From NCBI RefSeq assembly GCF_014648995.1, contig NZ_BMSE01000005.1, positions 124,001-188,000 on the forward strand: a DNA stretch of 64,000 nucleotides, given 5' to 3'. Of this stretch, positions 28,969 to 38,321 are shown piece after piece. This stretch comes from Streptomyces massasporeus (GTDB lineage Bacteria; Actinomycetota; Actinomycetes; Streptomycetales; Streptomycetaceae). Position numbers and translations under genes: made by a program. Positions within the stretch are counted from its first letter, which is position 1. The number at the start of each line of letters is the position of its first letter. Under the pieces are notes generated by a model that was not told the DNA's origin, made no database searches, and was given only the letters and a program-made list of their open reading frames with translations.

Positions 28969-30192
28969 TCACACGTCCCAGGTGACGGGCAGTTCGCGCA
29001 CCCCGTAGACGATGGCGCCCTCCTTGCGGGGCACCTCGTCCAGCGGCACGGCGAGCCGCAGGGTGGGGATGCGCCGGAACAGCGTCGTCCAGGCGATCTG
29101 CATCTCCAGCCGGGCCAGTTCGGCGCCGATGCACAGGTGCGCGCCGTAGCCGAACCCCATCTGCTTGCGGCTGCCACGGCGCAGGTCCAGCTTCTCCGGC
29201 TCCGGGAAGACCTCCGGGTCGCGGTTGGCCGTCAGCAGCAGACACAGGATGCCGTCGCCGGCCGGGATGACCGTGCCGTCGATCTCGATGTCCTCCAGGG
29301 CGACCCGGGGCACCCCGATGTCCCCGATGGTCACCATGCGCAGCAGTTCCTCGGTCGCCGGGCCGATCAGCGTCTCCGGGTCGGCCATCAGCTCCGCCAG
29401 CTGCTCCGGGTGCTCCAGCAGGCACGCCGTGCCCAGGGACAGCATGCTCGCGGTGGTCTCGTGACCGCCGTTCATCAGCATCCGGACCATGTTCACCAGG
29501 TCCCGCCGGGTGTACTCCTCGCCCGACGCCCGGTACTCCGCGATGATGTGGCTCGTCAGGTCCTGGCCAGGCTCGGCCTCCCGGACCTCGACCAGCTTCT
29601 CGACATAGGCGTTGACCTCCACGATCGCCGCGACCCGCTGCTCGGGCGTGCTGTGGATGCCGAACATGTTGTTGCTGTGCTCGATGATGAAGTCGTGGTC
29701 GCCCTGGGGGATGCCCAGCATGTCGCAGATGATCGTCGTGGGCAGCGACAGGGAGAACAGGCGGTGGAAGTCCACCGGAGGCGCCAGGGCCAGCAGCCGG
29801 TCGACGTGCTCGTCGACGATCTCCTGGATGCGCGGGCGCAGTTTCTGCACCCGCTGGTAGGTGAACGCCGCGGCCGCCTTGCCGCGCGCGGATGTGTGCT
29901 CGGGCGGGTCGTAGCCGATGAAGGAGGTCTCCGTCCGGGCCTCGGGCGGTGCCACGAAGTAGAACGGGAAGCCCGGGTGCTTGCGTGATGCGCTGACCCG
30001 CGGGTCGGTCAGCAGCCGGCGCACCGACTCGTGCCCGGTGACCGTCCAGACGCGCAGACCGGTGTTGGCGAGGGTCACCGGAGTGACGCCCTGCGCCACC
30101 ATGCCCGCGTACTGCTCGGGAGGGGTGAACGGGCCGGGACGGACGAAGGGGAAGGTCTCCGGCGCGCCCGAGACGTCCGCGGTGCTGGTCAT
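28969..30192 (-). CDS. Cytochrome P450
   Basis: A 407-residue bacterial P450 with the I-helix MNGGHETTAS, the ExxR helix EELLR and the haem-Cys loop FGYGAHLCIGAELAR. It sits between an FAD monooxygenase and an amino sugar methyltransferase in one operon. Likely jobs are epoxidation or hydroxylation of the starter-derived side chain, or oxidation of the core; sequence does not decide. All core motifs are intact, so it is not one of the inactive P450-like glycosyltransferase helpers. Confidence 0.9.
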   Translation of the reverse strand: MTSTADVSGAPETFPFVRPGPFTPPEQYAGMVAQGVTPVTLANTGLRVWTVTGHESVRRLLTDPRVSASRKHPGFPFYFVAPPEARTETSFIGYDPPEHTSARGKAAAAFTYQRVQKLRPRIQEIVDEHVDRLLALAPPVDFHRLFSLSLPTTIICDMLGIPQGDHDFIIEHSNNMFGIHSTPEQRVAAIVEVNAYVEKLVEVREAEPGQDLTSHIIAEYRASGEEYTRRDLVNMVRMLMNGGHETTASMLSLGTACLLEHPEQLAELMADPETLIGPATEELLRMVTIGDIGVPRVALEDIEIDGTVIPAGDGILCLLLTANRDPEVFPEPEKLDLRRGSRKQMGFGYGAHLCIGAELARLEMQIAWTTLFRRIPTLRLAVPLDEVPRKEGAIVYGVRELPVTWDV

Positions 30193-30220
30193 CAGGTGTC
30201 TCCTCTGCTTGCTGAACGGG

Positions 30221-31441
30221 TCACGACGAGGTCCGCAGTCCGCGCCCGTCGCCGTCGGCCGGTGCGTGCCAGTCGATGTGGTGGCTGCTCATCCAGGTGG
30301 GATCGGAGCCACCGGCGTTCTTGAAGGCCCGGGCGATGAAGTAGTTGCGCAGGAAGCGGCCGGCCGGGCCGCGGCGCATGTTGCCCTCGTTGTTGTATTT
30401 GCCCTGGGCCACGATGTCCTCGACGCGCTTGCGCCGCACCGCCTCGTAGGTGACGAACGCCCGGTCGACGCCGGGCGCGTCGCGCAGGCACTTGGCCAGC
30501 ACCACGGCGTCCTCCATGGCGACCGAACAGCCCTGGCCCGCGGTGGGCGAGACGGCGTGGGCCGCGTCCCCGATCACCACGAGCCCCTCCCGGAACCAGT
30601 GCGGCGCCCGGGGCAGGTCGTACGTCGGGGAGGGTGGCGCGGGATCGGGCGTGGCCGCGATGATCGCCGCCGCCGGGGTCCGGTCACCGGCGAACAGCTC
30701 CAGCAGATAGCGGCGCCAGTCCCGCCGCAGGGCCTTCAGCTGCGCACCGTCGGGCTCGGCGGCGCAGGGCGGGTTGGCGAACCACCACAGGTCGCCGTTG
30801 GGGTGCTTGGTGTAGCTGAAGAAGCTCTTCTTGCCGAAGAACATCCGGATCACCCCGGGCGGGCCCTCGGCGGGGAAGCCCCGCGCGCAGCCGAACGCGT
30901 TGAGCACGCCGAGGTAGCGAGGCAGGGGAGCGGCCGGGTCGATGATGCGGCGCACCTGGGAGCGCAGCCCGTCGGCGCCGACGAGCAGGTCGCCCTCGGC
31001 CTGCGACTCGTCCGCGAAGACGGCCCGGACCGTGCCTCCCGCCGTGGTGGCGTCCACGATCCGCTTGCCGTACTCGATGGGGATCCCGCGCTGCGCGGCC
31101 TCGTCCCGCAGCGACACGTACAGGTCCGAGCGCCGGATCGTCTGGATGATCTGACCGTCGGCGGCGAGCCGGTCGGTGCGTACGTCGCCGGTCAGCGCCC
31201 GTCCCGTGTGGCTGTAGAACGCGATCCCGGGGGTGTCGAAGCCGTGCTCGCGCACGAGATGGCCCAGACCGATGCTGTCCAGGGCGTCGATCCCGTTCGG
31301 AGCGATGTTGACGAAGTTGCCGATGCCGTCGGCGGTCCGGTCGTACGCCTCGTAGAGGACCGGATCCAGGCCGGCCTTCTGCAGTGCGATCGCGGTGACC
31401 GTGCCGGCGATGCCTGCGCCGATCACGAGTGCGCGTGCCAT
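30221..31441 (-). CDS. FAD-dependent aromatic monooxygenase (PHBH type)
   Basis: A 406-residue class A flavoprotein monooxygenase: FAD motif ALVIGAGIAGTVTAIAL at 4-20, the DG motif LLVGADGLRSQVRR and the GD motif VVIGDAAHAVSPTAGQG. Such enzymes hydroxylate or epoxidise aromatic polyketide cores and olefins. It is 28 bp upstream of the P450 gene in the same transcript, so the pair may act on the same intermediate. Confidence 0.88.
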   Translation of the reverse strand: MARALVIGAGIAGTVTAIALQKAGLDPVLYEAYDRTADGIGNFVNIAPNGIDALDSIGLGHLVREHGFDTPGIAFYSHTGRALTGDVRTDRLAADGQIIQTIRRSDLYVSLRDEAAQRGIPIEYGKRIVDATTAGGTVRAVFADESQAEGDLLVGADGLRSQVRRIIDPAAPLPRYLGVLNAFGCARGFPAEGPPGVIRMFFGKKSFFSYTKHPNGDLWWFANPPCAAEPDGAQLKALRRDWRRYLLELFAGDRTPAAAIIAATPDPAPPSPTYDLPRAPHWFREGLVVIGDAAHAVSPTAGQGCSVAMEDAVVLAKCLRDAPGVDRAFVTYEAVRRKRVEDIVAQGKYNNEGNMRRGPAGRFLRNYFIARAFKNAGGSDPTWMSSHHIDWHAPADGDGRGLRTSS

Positions 31442-31475
31442 GGGTTCTTCCTTCGCTTGTCGGACCCGGTCCGGA

Positions 31476-32933
31476 TCAGGCGCGGCCGGTGGCCCCGGGC
31501 GTGCCGTCGGAGGGGAGGTCGGGGCGGAGCACCGTGCTCGCGCACACGGTGTCCTCGGGCACGACGCCGTCGACGAGGTACGCGTCGACCAGGGCGTCCA
31601 CCGCGGGATTTCCGCCCAGCCCGTAGATCTCGTGCTGGCCGGAGTCGGCCACGGTGATCAGCCGGTAGCCGAGCCGCTTCGCCATCGCGGCCCCGCCCTC
31701 GTAGTGGTCGGTCGGGTCGCCGTCGGCGTGCACCACCAGCCCGGGGGAGAGACCCTCGCCGGTCGGCCGCACGGGCGGCTGCGGGGGAGTGAAGGCACGG
31801 AAGGCGCCCACCCACGGCGCGGCGCGCAACATGCCGTACCCGTAGGGGTGGTTCTCGCGGAAGCGGCGCATGTCCTCGTAGTAGACCTCGAGGTCGGTGG
31901 GCCAGTCCTTCTCCAGGGTGACCGCGTCCAGCACACCGCACCGTGTGGTGCCCTCCGTCTCGGCCGGGGGCCACACCCGCTCGTCGGACAGCCACCGACC
32001 CGCCACCGCCGCGTCGCCCGCGCGCAACTCGCGTACGAGATGCCCGAGTTCGGCCCAGCGGGCCCGGTTCGCCGAGCGCGATCCCATGGCTCCGTCGAAG
32101 AGGGTGCGCAGCTGCGTGCCGGCCCGCTCGGCGGTGTTGCGCGCGGCCTCCTCGACGGCCGCCAGCACCGCCTCCCGGGTTCCTCCGAGCCGGAACTCCC
32201 CGTCGCGGTCGGCCACCCACGCCGCCCACGCGTCCACGTTGGCCCGGTTGGCCCGGCCCTGGGCCATGAACTGCTCCCGCCAGGACCAGTCCGGGTGCAC
32301 GCAGGAGTCGAGGACGCAGCGGTCGAGCCGCTCGGGGAAGAGGGCGCCGTAGACCGCGCCCAGGTACGTGCCGTAGGTGTAGCCGACGAAGGTGAGCTTC
32401 TCCTCGCCCAGCACCTGCCGGATCACGTCCATGTCCCGTGCGACGTTGGGGGTGTTGTGGTGACGGCGGGCCTCGCCGCCCAGCCGCTGGTTGCCCTCCT
32501 CGCGGATCCGCGCGTCCTCCGCGAGCAGGGGGAAGTCGGCGTCGGGCAGCCGCGAGTCGAACGGCGCCTTGGGCGGGGTGATCTCGCTGGTCAGCGGAGT
32601 GGACGCGCCGGTGCCGCGCGGGTCGAACCCGATCAGGTCGTACGCCTCGGGCAGACGGGTGCGGGCCAGGACCGCGGGGAAGCCCCGGCCCAGGCCGAAG
32701 TAGCCGCCGGGGCCGCCGTTGAGCGCGAGCAGGATGCCGCGGCGCCGGGCCGGGTCCTTGGCCCGTATGCGGGTCAGGGCCAGGGAGATCCGCGGCCCGT
32801 CGGGCCGGGCGTAGTCGAGCGGCACCTCGACGGTGCACTGTTCACTGCCGTCGCCCGAGGGCGCGGGCGACCAGGTGGGTCGCCGGCCGCGGAACCCGTT
32901 CAGGGCGTCCGGAGAGAGGTGACTGGTCGTCAT
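31476..32933 (-). CDS. TAP-like alpha/beta hydrolase with Thr at the nucleophile position
   Basis: A 485-residue member of the tripeptidyl-aminopeptidase-like alpha/beta hydrolases. It has LALNGGPGG (oxyanion loop), the acid in VVHADGDPTDHY and the His in DSGQHEIYG, all as expected. The elbow that normally reads GxSYGT is GYTYGT here, placing Thr186 where Ser is expected (codon ACC). It lacks a signal peptide, unlike secreted relatives. It lies within the KAS III-monooxygenase operon. Function could be an altered hydrolase, lactonase or a non-catalytic role. The ATG at 32933 is chosen by homology; an in-frame start at 33077 exists. Confidence 0.78.
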   Translation of the reverse strand: MTTSHLSPDALNGFRGRRPTWSPAPSGDGSEQCTVEVPLDYARPDGPRISLALTRIRAKDPARRRGILLALNGGPGGYFGLGRGFPAVLARTRLPEAYDLIGFDPRGTGASTPLTSEITPPKAPFDSRLPDADFPLLAEDARIREEGNQRLGGEARRHHNTPNVARDMDVIRQVLGEEKLTFVGYTYGTYLGAVYGALFPERLDRCVLDSCVHPDWSWREQFMAQGRANRANVDAWAAWVADRDGEFRLGGTREAVLAAVEEAARNTAERAGTQLRTLFDGAMGSRSANRARWAELGHLVRELRAGDAAVAGRWLSDERVWPPAETEGTTRCGVLDAVTLEKDWPTDLEVYYEDMRRFRENHPYGYGMLRAAPWVGAFRAFTPPQPPVRPTGEGLSPGLVVHADGDPTDHYEGGAAMAKRLGYRLITVADSGQHEIYGLGGNPAVDALVDAYLVDGVVPEDTVCASTVLRPDLPSDGTPGATGRA

Positions 32934-33081
32934 GTCGTCGGAGGGCCTCCGTGTCGGCGGGACGTGCGGTGATCGGCTCAAAGTCTCGGGGCGGGCACTG
33001 GAATCGGCGTGGAAGGACGGTTGATGAAGCCGGAGGGCGGTGGTGGACCCGGCCGGTCGGGACAGGGCGGCGGGCACCCGT

Positions 33082-34128
33082 TCACTCCTCGAAGGACGGT
33101 GTCGGTGGGGGCTCGGCGGTCACCTCAAGGACGGCGACCGACCAGGCGAAGCCGCCGCCCGCGCTGATCAGCGCGCACAACTGCCCCGGTCGCAGGGCCC
33201 CGGTGCCCGCCAGCCGGGCGAGGCCGGCGAAGGGGTCACCGGCTCCCAGGTGGCCCACCCCCGAGCCCCAGAGCCAGGTCGTGCGCTCGGGGTCGATGTC
33301 CAGCACCTGGAAGAACTGGGCGTCCATCTTGGGGCGTCCGAGGTTCGGCAGGACGAACCAGGCGACGTCGGACGCCTTGGCACCGGCCTCCTCCAACGCC
33401 CGGTCGAACGCGGCCCGCTGACCCGCCTGGAGAAGATCCAGCAACCGGGTCAGCCCGATCTCCTTGACCAGCCGCTCCCGTGACGCGGCGACACCGATCG
33501 GCGCCCGGGCGGTCAGCGGCGCCGGGGCGAAGCCGTCGTCGTCGCGGCCCATCGCCTCCAGGGACGGGTCGGACACCGTCACCAGGCTGCGCAGCCGGGC
33601 GAAACCCGTGCCCCGCGACAGCACGAGCGCGGTCCCGCCGTCCCCGCAGACCGTGCCGGGGTCGGTGTGCCACCGGTCGAAACCCGGCAGGCAGAAGCGG
33701 TCCCCGGTGGTGATCAGCGCACTGCGCGGACCTTCGTCGGTGTCCGCCCGCAGCCAGGCCACGGCCATCTCCATCGCCGCCATGCCGCCGTTGGACAACT
33801 GCCCCACCTCCAGGGACAGACAGTCGTTGCCCACCGCCTCGCGCTGCACAAACGACGCCGGCGCCCAGAGGTCGTGCCCCTGGAACCAGGTGCTCGCGTG
33901 CAGGACCACCCCGATGTCGGACGGCACCCGCCCCGACCCACGCAGGGCGGCCCGGGCGGCCAGCACGGCCATCTCCGGCCCCGACCGCTCCCCGACGCAC
34001 ACCGAGACCATCCCCGAGCGGCGCACCGTCCGCAGGTCGGCGATGCCCCGCTCGACGACCTCGCCGACCGGCATGCGCCGGGCCAGATGCAGCCCGACCC
34101 CGGACACGTACACATCCGCGACGTCCAC
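33082..34128 (-). CDS. KAS III-like acyltransferase with active-site Ser (DpsC/ChlB-type)
   Basis: A 348-residue ketoacyl synthase III-fold protein started at the GTG at 34128 (GGGGGAGG upstream). At the position of the catalytic Cys the sequence reads EVGQLSNGG, giving Ser112; GHLGAGDPFAGL marks the C-terminal half. Ser-containing relatives such as DpsC act as starter-unit selectors or acyltransferases rather than condensing enzymes. Next to two type I PKS proteins and a type II PKS, it probably passes the type I product to the type II system. First gene of a five-gene operon. Confidence 0.82.
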   Translation of the reverse strand: MDVADVYVSGVGLHLARRMPVGEVVERGIADLRTVRRSGMVSVCVGERSGPEMAVLAARAALRGSGRVPSDIGVVLHASTWFQGHDLWAPASFVQREAVGNDCLSLEVGQLSNGGMAAMEMAVAWLRADTDEGPRSALITTGDRFCLPGFDRWHTDPGTVCGDGGTALVLSRGTGFARLRSLVTVSDPSLEAMGRDDDGFAPAPLTARAPIGVAASRERLVKEIGLTRLLDLLQAGQRAAFDRALEEAGAKASDVAWFVLPNLGRPKMDAQFFQVLDIDPERTTWLWGSGVGHLGAGDPFAGLARLAGTGALRPGQLCALISAGGGFAWSVAVLEVTAEPPPTPSFEE

Positions 34129-34200
34129 AGTCCTCCCCCGTGTACCGCTCGGATCCGCGGCGGCCGTCCGCCACCGAGGGGGGAGTGTCGGTCCGCGGTG

Positions 34201-34218
34201 TCGAAGCAGGCTCGAGCC
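34201..34218 (+). promoter_or_regulatory. SARP-type heptamer pair in the divergent PKS promoter
   Basis: TCGAAGC (34201) and TCGAGCC (34212) are 11 bp apart in the 178-bp gap between the KAS III-like gene and the free acyltransferase gene. GGCTCGAGCC around the second is palindromic, so either direction may be served. A further TCGAACG sits at 34237. Confidence 0.5.
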
Positions 34219-34306
34219 GCGACGGATCACCGAGGTTCGAACGGGCCTCCGGCGCGCCTCGACCCCCGGGAACGACCGTCGGCTCGACACGAGGAAAGGG
34301 GTGGAG

Positions 34307-35359
34307 ATGCCGGACACGGCAGGGCGGGCCAGGCCCGTCGTCCTGATGTTCGCCGGTCAGGGCGCGCAGCACCCGAGGATGGCGGCCGGACTCCACGGGC
34401 ACGACGAGACGTTCACGGCCTGGATGGACGAGGCGTTCCGGCTCCTCGGACCGGACGGTCCGCGCCTGCGGGAGCAGTGGCTCGCCCCCGCACCGGCACC
34501 CGAGTACGACGACGTGACCGTGGCGCAGCCCCTGCTCTACGCGGTGGGGCACGCCCTGGGCCGCATGCTGCTGGAGCAGGGGCTGCGGCCGGCGGCGCTG
34601 TTCGGGCACAGCGTGGGCGAGCTGGTCGCCGCGACACTCGCCGGCGTCCTGGAATTCGCCGACGGCATGCGGCTGATGCGCGACCGCATGGCCCTGTTCG
34701 CCGACACCCCGCCCGGCGGGATGCTCGCGGTCGCCGCCTCGGTCGACGAGGTCGCCGACGTCCTGGGGCCCACCGTGCACCTGGCCGCGGTGAACGCCGC
34801 CCGGCAGCTGCTGCTCGCGGGCGAGCGCGCCCCGCTGGACGAGGCGGCACGGATCCTCACCGGGCGCGGACTGGTCTGCCAGGACGTCCGCGCCCACCAG
34901 GCCTTCCACAGCCCCGTCGTCGCGCCCGCCGTGGACGCCTCGCTCCGCGCCTGGCACGCCGTGCGCCTCGCCGCGCCGCGACTGCCCCTCTACTCGGCCT
35001 ACACCCGCGGCCCGCTCGACCCGGACCGGGCCCGTGACCCGGAGTTCTGGGCCCGGCAGCCCGCCGAGACCGTCCACTTCGCCCCGACCCTGACGGCCGT
35101 GCTCGACGACCACCCGGGATGCCTGCTCGTCGAGGCGGGGCCCGGCAACAGCCTGTCGACCCTCGCCAGGCGGCAGCGCGCGATCGCCGGCCGGAACAGC
35201 GCGGTCCTGCCCCTCCTGCCCGACCGTGCCCGCGGCGACGAGGCCGACATCCGGTCCGTGGAGCAGGCCTGGTGCGTGCTGTCCGGGCCGGCCGTACCCG
35301 CCGGCGCGGTGACAGGCCCGCACCCGCGCACGCCCGCCGAGACAGGGAGGAAGCCATGA
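34307..35359 (+). CDS. Free-standing malonyl/acyl transferase
   Basis: A 350-residue FabD-like acyltransferase: MFAGQGAQHPRMA near 14-26, nucleophile GHSVGE near 101-106 and the downstream FHSPVV His motif. It has the layout of an AT domain rather than a housekeeping FabD. It may load the type II ACP with malonyl or transfer the starter between carrier proteins; hedamycin-type clusters have a comparable free AT. Its stop overlaps the start of the KSQ protein (ATGA), so the two are translationally coupled. Confidence 0.85.
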   Translation: MPDTAGRARPVVLMFAGQGAQHPRMAAGLHGHDETFTAWMDEAFRLLGPDGPRLREQWLAPAPAPEYDDVTVAQPLLYAVGHALGRMLLEQGLRPAALFGHSVGELVAATLAGVLEFADGMRLMRDRMALFADTPPGGMLAVAASVDEVADVLGPTVHLAAVNAARQLLLAGERAPLDEAARILTGRGLVCQDVRAHQAFHSPVVAPAVDASLRAWHAVRLAAPRLPLYSAYTRGPLDPDRARDPEFWARQPAETVHFAPTLTAVLDDHPGCLLVEAGPGNSLSTLARRQRAIAGRNSAVLPLLPDRARGDEADIRSVEQAWCVLSGPAVPAGAVTGPHPRTPAETGRKP

Positions 35360-38301
35360 CCCCCGCACACGAGCCCGGCCAGGAGCCGGAGGCCGCGCGT
35401 ACCCGCCCGGGACGGCCCACCGCCGGGGCGCAGGACGCCCCGGTGGCCGTGGTGGGCATGGCGTGCCGGTTCCCCGGCGCGGACGGACTCGACGCGTTCT
35501 GGCGGCTGCTGCTGGCGGGTGAGGACGCCATCGGCCCCGGCACCGGCATCCGCGCCGGTCGCCGCCCCGGCGGCTACCTGCCGGACGTCGACCTGTTCGA
35601 CGCCGAGTTCTTTGGCGTGCCCGCCCCCGAGGCCGCCGCGCTCGATCCGCAGCAGCGGCTGCTCCTCGAACTCACCTGGCACGCGCTGGAGGACGCCCGC
35701 ACCACGCCGGGCGAGTTGTCGACCGGGCCCGTCGGCGTCTTCGTCGGCGCCGGCTCCGACGAGTACGCCTTCCTCAGCCGTGCCGGTGACGGGCCGCCCT
35801 CCACCTACACGATGACCGGCACCGGCCGCACCTTCCTGGCCAACCGGCTCTCCCACTTCCACGGCTTCACCGGCCCGAGCCTCGTCGTCGACACCGGCCA
35901 GTCCTCCTCCCTGGCCGCCGTGCACCAGGCCGTGCACGCCCTGCGCCGGGGCGAATGCGACGCGGCCGTGGTGGGCGGTGTGCAGCTCAACCTCACCGCC
36001 GAGGGCGACGAGGTGGTGGAGGCGCTGGGCGCCCTGTCACCCCGCGGACGCTGCCACACCTTCGACGCCCGGGCCGACGGCATCGTACGCGGCGAAGGCG
36101 CGGGCGTCGTGGTCCTCAAACCGCTGGAGCGGGCCCTCGCGGACGGCGACCGCGTCTACTGCACCCTGCTGGGCGGGGCGATGAACAGCGACGGCGCCCG
36201 GACGGCGCTGACCGCGCCCAGCGAGGCCGCCCAGCGCGAGGTCCTCGCCGCGGCCTGCCGGCAGGCCGGCATCACACCCGCCGAGGTCGGCTACGTCGAA
36301 CTGCACGGCACCGGAACCGCGCTGGGCGACCCGGTCGAGGCCGCCGCACTGGGCGGCGTCCTCGGCGACGGCCGCCCGGACGACCGGCCGCTGCTGGTCG
36401 GCTCGGTCAAGACCAACATCGGGCACCTGGAAGCCGCCGCAGGCATCGCCGGGTTCATCAAGACCGCCCTCGCCCTGTTCCACGGCCGGCTTCCGGCGAG
36501 CCTCAACTTCCGTACCGCCAACCCGGCCATCGACCTGGAGGCACTGCGCGTACAGGTGTGCGCGCGGCACCGGGCCTGGCCCGCGGGGGACGCGCCGCGC
36601 ATCGCGGGTGTCTCCTCCTTCGGCCTCGGCGGCACCAATTGCCATGTGGTGCTCGGCGAGGCACCGGCCCCGGCCGGTCACGAGCACACGGACGCTCCCG
36701 TCTCGGCCGTGCCCGTCGTCCTGTCCGGCCCGACGGCCACGGTCCTCAGGAGGCGGGCCCGCGACCTCGCCGAGGCGGTCGAAGGCCCCGGCCGGGCGCT
36801 GCCGCTCGCCGACCTGGCCTGGACGGCGGCGACGGCCCGCACCGCGTTCGGCCACCGGGCCGGCGTGATCGCCTCGCACCCCGACGAACTCGCCCAGCGG
36901 CTACGCGCCCTGGCGGACGGCTCACCCGACGACGGCGAGGGGGGCCTCGTCCAGGGACCGCGCGGTGAGGGCCGCACCGCCTTCCTGTTCGCCGGGCAGG
37001 GCGCCCAACGCTTCGGCATGGGACAGGGGTTGTACAAGGAGTTCCCCGTGTTCGCCCAGGTCTTCGACGAGGCGTGCGCACGGCTCGAACCGGTGCTCGG
37101 CGCCGACCTCGCCGACGCCATGTGGGAACGCCAGGAGGTGGACCGGACCGAGCACGCGCAACCCGCCCTGTTCGCGATCGAGGTCGCCCTCCACCGGCTG
37201 CTGGAGTCCTTCGGCATCGTGCCGGACCTGCTGATCGGCCACTCGCTCGGCGAGGTCGCGGTCGCACACCTGACGGGCGCGCTGTCCCTCGAGGACGCGG
37301 CCACGCTGATCGCCCACCGGGCCCGGCTGATCGGCGAACTCCCGCCGGGCGGCGTCATGGTGGCGGTGCAGGCCGAGGAGGACGAGGCCCGCCGGGTGGT
37401 GGACCGTTCCCCGGGACTCGTCGGAATCGCCGCCGTCAACGGCTCCCGTTCCGTCGTCCTGTCCGGCGAGGAATCGGCCGCGCTGAAGGCGGCAGCCCAC
37501 TTCGAGGACCTGGGCCGCCGCACCCGCCGGCTCCGGGTCTCCGTCGCCGGGCACTCCCCGCTCATGGCCCCCGTCCAGAAGGGGCTGCGGTCCGTCGCCG
37601 AAGGCCTCACCTGGAACCTCCCCTCCGGTCCGCCGATCATCTCCACCGTCACGGGCGAGCCGGTGGAACCCCACCGTTTCGCCGACCCGGAGTACTGGGT
37701 CCACCACGTGTGCGCTCCCGTGCGGTTCGGCCCCGCTCTCGGCACGGCACACCGGCTCGGAGCCCGCTACTTCGTCGAGATCGGGCCGGGCAGGGCGCTG
37801 ACCACCCTCGCCGCGGAGACCGTAGGCCACGGCACGGAGCGCTTCAGCGCCCCGATGGCCACCCGGCACGAGGCCGCGGACGTCGCCGAAACCGCCGCGG
37901 GCGCCCATGTGTTCGGCCTCCCCTTGCGCTGGGAACAGGTGCTCGGCGGACCCGCCCGGCGCGTCGACCTCCCCCCGTACCCGTTCCAGCGGCGGCGCCA
38001 CTGGCTCGACACCGCCGACCGGACCACACCGCCACCGCCCGCGGCCGCGGGCCCGCAGTGGAGGGGGGACCCCTTCGACCTCGTGGTGACCAGCACGCTG
38101 CAGGCTCTCGGACTCGGCCCGGAATCGGACCTCGACGTGGGCCGTTCCTTCAGCGAACTGGGGCTGGACTCCCGCATGGCCGTGGCCCTGCGCACCACCC
38201 TCGCCAGGATCACCGGGCGCTCCCTGCCGACCACGCTGCTCTTCGACCGGCCCACCCCCGCCTCGCTGATCGAGGCGCTGCGCGCGGACACGCCGCTCTG
38301 A
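35356..38301 (+). CDS. Type I PKS loading protein, KSQ-AT-ACP
   Basis: A 981-residue protein. The KS domain (about 28-455) has Gln182 in VDTGQSSSL where the condensing Cys should be, with the HGTGT and NIGHLEAAAG His motifs kept: a decarboxylating KSQ. The AT (about 540-840) has GHSLGE and VAGH (730-733) where YASH or HAFH usually tell methylmalonyl from malonyl. The ACP (about 905-975) has Ser939 in LGLDSRMA. It should decarboxylate a loaded (methyl)malonyl unit to give an acetyl- or propionyl-type primer. The AT motif is unusual, so primer identity is open. Confidence 0.9.
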   Translation: MTPAHEPGQEPEAARTRPGRPTAGAQDAPVAVVGMACRFPGADGLDAFWRLLLAGEDAIGPGTGIRAGRRPGGYLPDVDLFDAEFFGVPAPEAAALDPQQRLLLELTWHALEDARTTPGELSTGPVGVFVGAGSDEYAFLSRAGDGPPSTYTMTGTGRTFLANRLSHFHGFTGPSLVVDTGQSSSLAAVHQAVHALRRGECDAAVVGGVQLNLTAEGDEVVEALGALSPRGRCHTFDARADGIVRGEGAGVVVLKPLERALADGDRVYCTLLGGAMNSDGARTALTAPSEAAQREVLAAACRQAGITPAEVGYVELHGTGTALGDPVEAAALGGVLGDGRPDDRPLLVGSVKTNIGHLEAAAGIAGFIKTALALFHGRLPASLNFRTANPAIDLEALRVQVCARHRAWPAGDAPRIAGVSSFGLGGTNCHVVLGEAPAPAGHEHTDAPVSAVPVVLSGPTATVLRRRARDLAEAVEGPGRALPLADLAWTAATARTAFGHRAGVIASHPDELAQRLRALADGSPDDGEGGLVQGPRGEGRTAFLFAGQGAQRFGMGQGLYKEFPVFAQVFDEACARLEPVLGADLADAMWERQEVDRTEHAQPALFAIEVALHRLLESFGIVPDLLIGHSLGEVAVAHLTGALSLEDAATLIAHRARLIGELPPGGVMVAVQAEEDEARRVVDRSPGLVGIAAVNGSRSVVLSGEESAALKAAAHFEDLGRRTRRLRVSVAGHSPLMAPVQKGLRSVAEGLTWNLPSGPPIISTVTGEPVEPHRFADPEYWVHHVCAPVRFGPALGTAHRLGARYFVEIGPGRALTTLAAETVGHGTERFSAPMATRHEAADVAETAAGAHVFGLPLRWEQVLGGPARRVDLPPYPFQRRRHWLDTADRTTPPPPAAAGPQWRGDPFDLVVTSTLQALGLGPESDLDVGRSFSELGLDSRMAVALRTTLARITGRSLPTTLLFDRPTPASLIEALRADTPL

Positions 38302-38321
38302 CCGAAAGGCCTGCTGCACAC

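Noticed and set aside
28969..30192. Inactive P450-like helper protein for a glycosyltransferase
   Set aside because: Haem Cys, ExxR and I-helix motifs are all intact.
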